Below are positions 15,464-21,562 of a stretch of DNA of 35,984 nt, piece after piece. The notes below the pieces were generated by a model. It was given only the letters and a program-made list of their open reading frames with translations. It was not told the origin of the DNA and did not search any database. The stretch is taken from the NCBI GenBank assembly GCA_964530165.1, contig CAZGYE010000020.1, forward strand, positions 1 to 35,984. The letters run 5' to 3'. Within the stretch, counting starts at the first letter, position 1; the number at the start of each line of letters is the position of its first letter. The stretch is from CAZGYE01 sp964530165 (GTDB taxonomy: Bacteria; Planctomycetota; Planctomycetia; Planctomycetales; Planctomycetaceae). Made by a program: the position numbers and the translations under genes.

Positions 15464-15606
15464 GGTACTTTCTCCTTGCAAATGCTTGTTTCGGGGTTCC
15501 ACAGTGGCAGCGTCAACCGAAACCGTCAGGCGCTCGCGATCTCTCATCTCAGCGATGACTATGATCCGGCCGCCATTTCGCTGTTCCGGTTTCGGTTCAG
15601 TCGCCT

Positions 15607-15924
15607 TTAGTTGTGACGACAACCTAATCCACGGGCTACGCGAAGAAACTCCCCCGCAAGAATTTGGGCATCACGAATAAACTCCGCGCATGAAGCCATC
15701 GTGCGAAAGACAGTTGACTCGCGCTGCGTCACGTCCTCGATGCTCGCCACTCTTCTGGCCTCTCGACGAATGTCATCTTCATGCAACTCTGATGCTGCCA
15801 CGGAACTTCCGGCGCTGTCGTCTCCGACTTGGAAAACCGCATCTGCTATTCGTTGCGCCGCCGCGCGACCCCTTTCCGTTATTCGCAGAACTTCGATGCT
15901 CAGCGAAACTCGCTTTTTTGGCAT
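15607..15924 (-). CDS. small hypothetical protein
   Basis: A 105-residue charged, largely helical protein (MPKKRVSLSIEVLRITERGR, then ASELHEDDIRREARRVAS and ASCAEFIRDAQILAGEFLRV). GGAGG lies 9 nt before the ATG at 15924, supporting it as a real gene. No family recognised; the helical repeats faintly recall small phage or toxin-antitoxin-associated helical proteins, but that is only an impression. It is upstream of the exported-protein gene on the same strand, separated by about 140 bp. The pseudoknot-like element at 16014-16099 lies 90 bp upstream of its start. Confidence 0.55.
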   Translation of the reverse strand: MPKKRVSLSIEVLRITERGRAAAQRIADAVFQVGDDSAGSSVAASELHEDDIRREARRVASIEDVTQRESTVFRTMASCAEFIRDAQILAGEFLRVARGLGCRHN

Positions 15925-16013
15925 GATTCTTTGCCTCCGTCAAATCAAATCTCGTTCAGGTCATCACCACCGTCGGGTATTTGAGAGGTACAACGGTCGA
16001 TGCCCAAACAAAA

Positions 16014-16099
16014 GGCCGCCCGCGTCTTGGTGTGGCCAGAGTACGGGCGGCCTCGAATGCCTTGCGGCATGAGTCCTAGTTGTCGACTCTGGCCACACC
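16014..16099. other. interleaved inverted repeats with H-type pseudoknot geometry
   Basis: Two perfect inverted repeats interlock. Stem 1 pairs GGCCGCCCG at 16014-16022 with CGGGCGGCC at 16044-16052 (9 bp). Stem 2 pairs GGTGTGGCCAGAGT at 16029-16042 with ACTCTGGCCACACC at 16086-16099 (14 bp). The first arm of stem 2 lies inside the loop of stem 1, with connecting loops of 6, 1 and 33 nt. The 33-nt loop holds its own 5-bp hairpin (ATGCC-TTGC-GGCAT, 16058-16071). It could be a structured RNA in the leader of either flanking gene, or a DNA site such as an origin. Confidence 0.6.
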
Positions 16100-16341
16100 C
16101 TGAGTCTACCGAGGGGCAAGACGACAATCAACGAACGCGGCGACGTTCCCGGCCGTCGTCAACCGCCCCTCCGTGGAACCTCCGCGAGCGAATCGCTATT
16201 CTGAGCAAAGGCGGCCGGAGGCGCAGGGACGCGCATTCCGCCCGCAACGCGGGATAGGGTAGCTCCCGATTCGCCGCTGTCCTACCGGCGCTCCCGCGTT
16301 TCTCTCTCACAGTAGGACGGCCCACGAAGTAGGACCGTGGC
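16100..16341. other. upstream region of the winged-helix gene
   Basis: No gene seen. GTAGGAC occurs twice (about 16313 and 16330), with the inverse GTCCTAC near 16280, close to the start of the gene at 16342. This could be an operator of that DNA-binding protein. Confidence 0.3.
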
Positions 16342-17343
16342 ATGACCGATTTCGACCCTCCGCCCGATGTGGCGGCATCTCTCGATGCCTTCGTATCGGC
16401 ATTCGAGCAGTATGCATCTGGAGGCGTTCTAGTCGTGGCATTGCCTGGCTCGCGTCTTCCTTACGACGTTGAGAAGTGCATGCGCCAAGTCTGCTACGGC
16501 GGTGAGGCTGCCATCCGCAATGAGCGCGGGAAACTCATTTACTGTGCGTTTCCGATAATTGGCACAAAAGCGGCGTCGAGACCGTTCGACACGTTTCAGC
16601 AATTGGCGACGGAGGCCGGCGGATTGCTCGTGCGCTACGCTGACGACGACGCCTTGACGCACGCCACGACCGCAGATGCCGTCTGGTGCTCTGCGTTGTT
16701 CGACCGTTTGTCTCCCAACCGGTTTGCCCGCTGGCGTGGCGACTATGCCATCATCGACAAGCCGTTTGCTGCTTCGGTTGCGTTGTGGAAGAAGCTGATC
16801 GCCACTCTCTCAGCGGCCGAGAAGCTGAGTCCTGAAGACCTAGAACGGCGGAGCCACGATGCCGCTGCGCGGGAAATAGGCGGGGCACTGGCCGAGATGC
16901 AGGATTGGGATGCAGCGATATTCGAATTAGATGAGACTCAGCCGGGAGACGAGATAACCAATGAGATGGCGCCGAGCTCTGAAAGTCATCGCAAGCCAAT
17001 AGAGTCGGTCGAAAACCATACGTGGCCGCCTGATGATGGTTGGCGCTTCCGGCCTGGCGAGTTTGCATTTCGAGGGAAATCGTCACCGTTGCGTGGTAAG
17101 TTGTGGGAGCTACTGAAGTTTATCGTTGAAAGCCGCGGCCCCGTCACAGAGGAGGAACTCCGCCGGCACGTCTGGAGTGATTCGGCAGGAGCGCCGTCAA
17201 CAATCCGTTCACAGCTTTCAAATCTTCGACGCGAGTTGCGGAAGGCCCTTAAACTGCCAGCGACATTCGACCCCATCCCGCATATTGATACAGGCCCCCG
17301 CCGCGCGTGGAAACTCCACGACGATCTTCGTCCCGGGCGCTGA
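16342..17343 (+). CDS. unknown protein with C-terminal winged-helix domain
   Basis: A 333-residue two-part protein. Residues 1-170 form an alpha/beta domain I do not recognise (GGVLVVALPGSRLPYDVEKC, then GGLLVRYADDDALTHATTAD), followed by an acidic linker (about 180-230). Residues 235-330 look like an OmpR/PhoB-type winged helix: WRFRPGEFAFRGKSSPLRGK, LWELLKFIVESRGPVTEEEL, then STIRSQLSNLRRELRKAL as probable recognition helix and RRAWKL as the wing. It is probably a DNA-binding regulator or sensor carried by the element. It is the first plus-strand gene after the divergent block, so it could regulate both sides. Confidence 0.55.
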   Translation: MTDFDPPPDVAASLDAFVSAFEQYASGGVLVVALPGSRLPYDVEKCMRQVCYGGEAAIRNERGKLIYCAFPIIGTKAASRPFDTFQQLATEAGGLLVRYADDDALTHATTADAVWCSALFDRLSPNRFARWRGDYAIIDKPFAASVALWKKLIATLSAAEKLSPEDLERRSHDAAAREIGGALAEMQDWDAAIFELDETQPGDEITNEMAPSSESHRKPIESVENHTWPPDDGWRFRPGEFAFRGKSSPLRGKLWELLKFIVESRGPVTEEELRRHVWSDSAGAPSTIRSQLSNLRRELRKALKLPATFDPIPHIDTGPRRAWKLHDDLRPGR

Positions 17344-17454
17344 GTGAGCGCTTACTAAATCTTTCCAGAATAAGCGCTCATCCAGCGCGCCGTTAAGCGC
17401 TGCATTGTTACGATCAGCCCCACTCGACAAACACAATCCGCAGTGGAGGCTGAT

Positions 17455-17649
17455 ATGCGATCGACGATTCCACCCCGTCTCCGGCACTTTGTTGACCATA
17501 TCCCATCGGCGGAGACCGTACGCGCTCGACTTGCGGAGAATCGGCAGGAAGCTGCATTCCTCCGCCGACTTCTGAAACTTGCTGTCGAAGCAGAACCGAC
17601 ACAAGGGAACATGGAGGGCGCACAGCGGGAGGGCACGGCCGATGAGTGA
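17455..17649 (+). CDS. small helical protein upstream of the AlpA-like gene
   Basis: A 64-residue protein (MRSTIPPRLRHFVDHIPSAE, then RLAENRQEAAFLRRLLKLAV). The ATG at 17455 has GGAGG 7 nt upstream. It overlaps the next gene by 8 bp, so the two are coupled. I believe short proteins of this pattern recur next to integrase modules in planctomycetes, but I cannot name a function. Confidence 0.6.
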   Translation: MRSTIPPRLRHFVDHIPSAETVRARLAENRQEAAFLRRLLKLAVEAEPTQGNMEGAQREGTADE

Positions 17650-17908
17650 TCCGACGCCAATTGCAGAGCGGCTAACCGTGGATGCCGAGCAGCTCGCGGA
17701 ACTGCTCAGCGTGTCGAAAGCAACGATCAGCCGGATGGACGCGGCGGGAAAGCTGCCGCGAGCAGTGCGATTCTCGACCGGCTGCGTTCGCTGGCGATTA
17801 GAAACGATCCAGGCTTGGCTGGCGGAATGCGAACGGGCCGGCCACGTTATCGACCGCAGCGAATGGGAATCGCTCACAAGGGAAGGCAACGGCCGACCTG
17901 CCCATTGA
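17642..17908 (+). CDS. AlpA/excisionase-like helix-turn-helix protein
   Basis: An 88-residue MerR/AlpA-type DNA-binding protein. LTVDAEQLAELLSVSKATIS is the HTH, RMDAAGKLPRAVRFS the linker with the typical GxLP motif, and VRWRLETIQAWLAECERAG the wing and capping helix. Such proteins in islands act as excisionases or as activators of the integrase. GGGAGGG precedes the ATG at 17642, which overlaps the preceding stop. It is the best candidate for the directionality factor of this element, although its gene lies about 1.9 kb from the integrase. Confidence 0.78.
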   Translation: MSDPTPIAERLTVDAEQLAELLSVSKATISRMDAAGKLPRAVRFSTGCVRWRLETIQAWLAECERAGHVIDRSEWESLTREGNGRPAH

Positions 17909-17937
17909 GAGCCGGCGGTCTTGGAGTGCGCACTTTG

Positions 17938-18300
17938 ATGATGGAACAGAAACGCGAACGCAAACAGCGGAATCAGCCGCACGCCGGCCACGCGCGGGAA
18001 TCAATCTTTGCTGGATTGACCCGCGAGAACTTGGTCGACGATCGCGAGCTCTACGTTTGGTTTCTGCGGGCGACGGCGAGCAAACATCCGCCCGTGAATC
18101 AGAGCGAAGCTGATCTGCTTTTCGTCTTCCGCTCAGCAGAGCGGGCTTTGCGGGTTGCAGGCAATCCCCCGGCCATGTTCGCATCCCTGGTCGGCAAACG
18201 CTTGGATTACGCCAGCGGTGCGGACGAAGAGCGGGCCTTGGCGCGACTCCGACGCATGAGAAAACGCAGCGAGCTTCACGCGAGGGCCGAGAGAACTTGA
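17938..18300 (+). CDS. hypothetical protein of the element
   Basis: A 120-residue basic protein from the ATG at 17938 (GGAG about 12 nt upstream). Its start is rich in Arg, Lys and Gln (MEQKRERKQRNQPHAGHARE), the middle is ENLVDDRELYVWFLRATASK and EADLLFVFRSAERALRV, and the end is again basic (ARLRRMRKRSELHARAERT). The high charge suggests nucleic-acid binding. It starts 29 bp after the AlpA-like gene and is likely in the same transcript. No family recognised. Confidence 0.5.
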   Translation: MMEQKRERKQRNQPHAGHARESIFAGLTRENLVDDRELYVWFLRATASKHPPVNQSEADLLFVFRSAERALRVAGNPPAMFASLVGKRLDYASGADEERALARLRRMRKRSELHARAERT

Positions 18301-19226
18301 AGGGATACACATTGGATGAGGCCGCCGAGCTGGAACCTCGACGGCCTCAGGACTGTGAAGCAATGAAGCGACTGGACGGCATGATACGCGAAAGACGGAA
18401 TGGTGACCATTTGGGTTGCAGGTTTGCCCGTTCGCCGGCGTATCGGCCGCGAGTCCACCGGACCCGCCGAGAGTGTGCGGGGTGGTCTGACTGGGCGGGC
18501 CGAACTCGCCAAGGACAACCCCAGCGGCCTCACGAGCCGCGTCACGAGACTGTACCTGTCCGACAACGAAAAAACAAAACCCCGGCAACGCCTACGCCAG
18601 CGCCCGGGTGGGGGTCCCGTTGTTGTTCAGGGCGACCTTTTCCGGTTAGTAGCTTCTTTACGGTCCATGATTTCGCCGCGCGGGCGGTAACCGAGGGTGT
18701 CCGACGTCTATGAATGGACGGAGTTCCGGTATCGGTCCGGATGGACCCCCGAATGGCGGTGGTGCGTCCAGTGAAAACGAATATGGCATCAACACTGACA
18801 ATGACCCGGCGACGGGACTGGCAAACGCCAATCACCGCAGCCGAGAGACTCAAACCGCGAGTAAGCGATCTGCAACCGCAAGTTCTCGAAGCGCTGGACT
18901 ACTCCTGGAGTGCCAACAGACACCGGCGGCATCTGAATTCCAGTCAAGCGGCCCTTGCCGAGAGCAAAGCCGTCGGCTCCCAGAGCCGTTGAATCTGAGC
19001 GTGTACAAAGACCTGGACAAACGGCGCAAGCCGAATCACCCCATGCAAGGCAACACACCCCATGCAAGCGAAGTACCCCCCATGCACTCTTCTGGTGAAT
19101 TCCAACTGCTGATTGACTCATGGAGACCAGGCTAGCTCGCGGATTCGGCCTGCAGCGCGCCGCAGGAATTCCGCTCTTCTTTGTGACGACGATTGGTAAC
19201 CCCATGGATGAACGGGAACCTCATGG
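18301..19226. other. stretch without a convincing gene
   Basis: Several open frames cross this region, but none shows domain signatures. The two least poor candidates are a 92-residue frame at 18714-18992 (plus, starts MDGVPVSVRMDPRMAVVRP) and a 141-residue low-complexity frame at 18710-19135 (plus). A hairpin with one mismatch, ACCCCGGC at 18579-18586 with GCCCGGGT at 18602-18609, and the iteron-like repeats at 19039-19086 are the only structures seen. It may be decayed coding sequence or a regulatory region. Confidence 0.4.
19039..19086 (+). repeat. three iteron-like repeats CCCCATGCA
   Basis: CCCCATGCA occurs at 19039, 19058 and 19078, spaced 19 and 20 bp, about two helical turns. The first two copies continue with AAG. 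They lie about 150 bp upstream of an HTH gene. Two CATGGATG half-related sequences follow near 19202 and 19220. Confidence 0.5.
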
Positions 19227-19241
19227 ATGGAGAAAACGCGA

Positions 19242-19685
19242 ATGAGCGACGATGCAACACGCAACACAACGCAACAGAATGAGACACGCACCCTGAAACC
19301 GTCCCAGGAGAAGACACTGGCAGCGCTGTTGGAGGGGCAGACTATCAAAGATGCCGCGACCGCTGGAGGCGTGAATCGGGCGACGGTCCACCGCTGGTTG
19401 CGGGACGATGTGCTGTTCGTGGCCGAATACAATCGGCATCGGCGGGAGTTGCACCACTCGCTGCAATCGCTGCTGATGCGGATTGCAACCAAGGCCATTG
19501 CCGTTGTGGAGAAGACCGTCGAGGAGGGGGACGCGCGTTCGGCGTTTGCTCTGCTCAAAGGGCTGGGGCTGTTGCCCGGCCGTCCGCTCTTTGGCACAGA
19601 CGACCTCGAAGCGCTGAGCATCCTGAGACTTGATCGCGACTTGGCGAATCTGATGCGGGACAGAAAGAATTCCAGTTGCCCGTGA
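19242..19685 (+). CDS. helix-turn-helix protein (transposase/terminase-small-subunit type HTH)
   Basis: A 147-residue protein. TLAALLEGQTIKDAATAGGV followed by NRATVHRWLRDD is an HTH of the homeodomain-like type found in phage small terminase subunits and transposases; helical segments follow (LLMRIATKAIAVVEKTVEEG, SAFALLKGLGLL). The ATG at 19242 has GGAG 9 nt upstream; an ATG at 19227 overlaps that site and is less likely. It precedes the integrase by 114 bp. It may be a regulator of the integrase or a relic of a phage packaging module. Confidence 0.65.
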   Translation: MSDDATRNTTQQNETRTLKPSQEKTLAALLEGQTIKDAATAGGVNRATVHRWLRDDVLFVAEYNRHRRELHHSLQSLLMRIATKAIAVVEKTVEEGDARSAFALLKGLGLLPGRPLFGTDDLEALSILRLDRDLANLMRDRKNSSCP

Positions 19686-19799
19686 TCCGATCCGCCATTC
19701 GAGCGTTATACTGATTGACCGAATCCTTTGCCGGTTGCGTGGTGTGCGGGACCACAACCCCGCCCCACGTGGCCGGCGTGTTGTGGAAGGGAACCCCCG

Positions 19800-21467
19800 A
19801 TGGCCCACCTCTACCGAAACACCGTCACCCGCTATGTTGACTCCGAAGGCAAGCGCGTCCACAGGGACGCCCCGGGCGCCCGGAAAGTCTCGGAACGCTC
19901 GAAAGTTTGGTACGGGCGCTACAGGGACGCAGACAGCATCGAACGGCGCGTCAAACTGTTCACGAACAAAGTGGCCTCCCGTCAAGCCCTGGCCGAACGG
20001 GAACGAAAGGCCGAACTTGCAAAGGCCGGCGTCTGCAACCCGTTTGAGGCACACGCCCGACGCCCGCTCGCGGAGCATCTCGCCGACTTCGTGGCGAGCC
20101 TGGAGAATGCGGGACGAACCCCGGACTACGTGCAGCCCGTGGAATCTCGCGTCCGCCGCATAGTGGACGGCTGCCGGTTTCGGTTCATCGGCGACATTTC
20201 CGCGAGTAGCGTGCAAGCCTACCTGGCCGAACAGAAGCGGGCGGGACTTGGACAGCGGACGATCAACCACTACTTGCAGGCCGTGAAACAATTCACGAAA
20301 TGGCTCGTGACCGATCGGCGGACGAATGACAACCGACTCGCCCACCTGAAGGGCGGAAACGCAAAGACGGACGTGCGGCGAGAGCGTCGGGAACTGAACG
20401 ACGGAGAAATCCGCCGGCTACTCGAAACCACTCGCACGTGCACGCGGCACGGATTCACGCTTTCCGGCTGGCAGCGGTTCACTCTCTACGCAACGGCACT
20501 GGAGACCGGGTTGCGCGCGTCGGAGCTCGCGTCTCTCACTCCGGTGCACTTTGACTTTGAAACCGATCCGCAGACAGTCCGGATCGACGCGGCCGACGAA
20601 AAGGCGCGCCGCGGCGACGTGCTGCCCCTCCCGGCTGATCTGGTTGTCATTCTGAAGCCGTGGCTGGCGGGAATGCCCCCAGACGCCCCCGTATGGCCCG
20701 GAAAATGGGCGGACAACAAACGGGCCGGAAAGTTCATGCAGAGCGACCTCAAGGCCGCACGCAGGGCGTGGCTGGACGAATCAGCGGATGAAGCCGAACG
20801 GAAGGAACGCGAACGCTCGGACTTCCTGAAGTACCGGGACAGCGACGGGCGCTATGCGGACTTTCACAGTTTGCGGCACACGTACCTTTCGCGTCTCGGA
20901 CGGTCGGGGGCATCGGCGAAAGCAATGCAGCGACTCGCCCGGCACACGACGGTTGAGCTGACTCTCGGACGGTACACACACGCGAACCTGTTCGATCTAT
21001 CGGCGGCCGTCGACCAATTGCCCCCGCTGCCCATCGGGAATTCGCCTGCCGAGTCGACACGGGCAGTTCTGCGAGCAACAGGGACCGATAATGTACAAGC
21101 TGGGGGCCGTCAAAGTGTGGTTGGGCGCCTGGTTGGGCGCCTGGTTGGACAAACGGCTGATTCTGATTGCGTACCGCTGAAAACGATTGAGAGTGGCGAC
21201 GGCGCGGAAGGTCGATCGGACGCCGGCGCCGCAGATGACAAAAGCCCCTCTAAAACAAGGGCTTTTGAGGCCGATTGCGCCCCATTGAGACGCGATGAAA
21301 CGGCAAGCGGGAGTGGATGGGAATCGAACCCACCAGACCACTTTTCAGCGGTCTCACTGGGTTTGAAGCCCAGGGCGGTCACCAGATCCGCGAACACTCC
21401 CGGAGTGGTTTTTTCCAATGCTAAGAACACGGTCACCCCCTGTCAATCAAACACTTACGTCGACTGA
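19800..21467 (+). CDS. tyrosine recombinase / integrase with attachment core inside its coding frame
   Basis: A 555-residue integrase of the element. Residues about 85-175 form the core-binding (SAM-like) domain; the catalytic domain spans about 195-405 with Arg239 (ETGLRASEL), probable Lys268, His356 and Arg359 (FHSLRH), His382 and nucleophile Tyr392 (LGRYTH). All key residues are present, so it may be active. After residue 405 comes an extension of 150 residues with VVGRLVGRLVG, then residues 503-527 that are the antisense translation of tRNA-Sec, and finally 28 residues encoded outside the element. The ATG at 19800 is chosen because the frame upstream lacks family resemblance. It reads toward attR, opposite to the tRNA. 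Confidence 0.9.
   Translation: MAHLYRNTVTRYVDSEGKRVHRDAPGARKVSERSKVWYGRYRDADSIERRVKLFTNKVASRQALAERERKAELAKAGVCNPFEAHARRPLAEHLADFVASLENAGRTPDYVQPVESRVRRIVDGCRFRFIGDISASSVQAYLAEQKRAGLGQRTINHYLQAVKQFTKWLVTDRRTNDNRLAHLKGGNAKTDVRRERRELNDGEIRRLLETTRTCTRHGFTLSGWQRFTLYATALETGLRASELASLTPVHFDFETDPQTVRIDAADEKARRGDVLPLPADLVVILKPWLAGMPPDAPVWPGKWADNKRAGKFMQSDLKAARRAWLDESADEAERKERERSDFLKYRDSDGRYADFHSLRHTYLSRLGRSGASAKAMQRLARHTTVELTLGRYTHANLFDLSAAVDQLPPLPIGNSPAESTRAVLRATGTDNVQAGGRQSVVGRLVGRLVGQTADSDCVPLKTIESGDGAEGRSDAGAADDKSPSKTRAFEADCAPLRRDETASGSGWESNPPDHFSAVSLGLKPRAVTRSANTPGVVFSNAKNTVTPCQSNTYVD
21118..21148 (+). repeat. 12-bp repeats TGGTTGGGCGCC, right end
   Basis: Two complete copies (21118-21129, 21130-21141) and a partial third (TGGTTGG) inside the integrase reading frame. 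Same orientation as the pair at 13305-13328. Confidence 0.55.
21241..21267 (-). terminator. hairpin terminator downstream of tRNA-Sec, supplied by the element
   Basis: AAAAGCCC at 21241-21248 pairs with GGGCTTTT at 21260-21267, an 8-bp stem with an 11-nt loop. On the tRNA strand the stem ends in TTTT, 40 bp beyond the tRNA 3' end, so it can replace the original terminator displaced by the insertion. It lies within the integrase reading frame and could act in both directions. Confidence 0.65.
21308..21379 (-). repeat. attR: 72-bp core within the intact tRNA-Sec gene
   Basis: Identical to 13183-13254. The element-side part restores the 3' portion of the tRNA, so the tRNA gene remains functional after insertion. 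Confidence 0.9.
21308..21401 (-). tRNA. selC: selenocysteine tRNA, anticodon TCA
   Basis: A 94-nt tRNA-Sec. The 5' acceptor strand GGGAGTG pairs with CACTCCC at the 3' end, followed by discriminator G73; no CCA is encoded. The anticodon arm is CTGGGCT-TCA-AACCCAG. The variable arm is long, AGACCGCT-GAAA-AGTGGTCT, 8 bp with a GAAA loop. The T arm contains GGGTTCGATTCCC. Acceptor plus T stem can reach 13 bp in total, as known for tRNA-Sec. It inserts selenocysteine at UGA codons with SelA, SelB and SelD, none of which is in this window. It is the target site of the element. Confidence 0.95.
21418..21446 (-). promoter_or_regulatory. sigma-70-type promoter of tRNA-Sec
   Basis: On the minus strand TTGACA (21441-21446) and TAGCAT (21418-21423) are 17 bp apart; the -10 box lies 16 bp before the tRNA 5' end. 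It is on the chromosomal side of attR and therefore unaffected by integration. Confidence 0.65.
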
Positions 21468-21562
21468 CCCACTACCATCGCTTACGCCTGCGAAGTGGAT
21501 CTTGACGTGACCCCCGTGTTGCGGAGACTATAGAGGTAGAAGTATCCGCACGGGAAACCTCA

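Larger units (their letters stand above)
13183..21379. mobile_element. integrative element inserted in the selenocysteine tRNA gene
   Basis: The boundaries are a perfect 72-bp direct repeat, 13183-13254 and 21308-21379, 8125 bp apart. The right copy is the 3' part of an intact tRNA-Sec gene, the left copy is an orphan fragment of it. Inside are a tyrosine integrase reading toward the right end, an AlpA-like protein, a second HTH protein, a toxin-antitoxin pair and several proteins of unknown function. No transfer, replication-initiator, capsid or terminase large-subunit genes were recognised, so it is a small genomic island or a mobilisable element. Enterobacterial islands such as LEE also use the tRNA-Sec gene selC as a target, which is established; the present element appears unrelated. 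Confidence 0.88.

Noticed and set aside
16128..16343. Small minus-strand gene upstream of the winged-helix gene
   Set aside because: Arginine- and serine-rich translation without ribosome-binding site; it overlaps a likely regulatory region.
18400..18690. Plus-strand frame of 96 residues and overlapping frames as genes
   Set aside because: Biased, arginine-rich composition, no ribosome-binding site, no domain signature, and competing frames on both strands.
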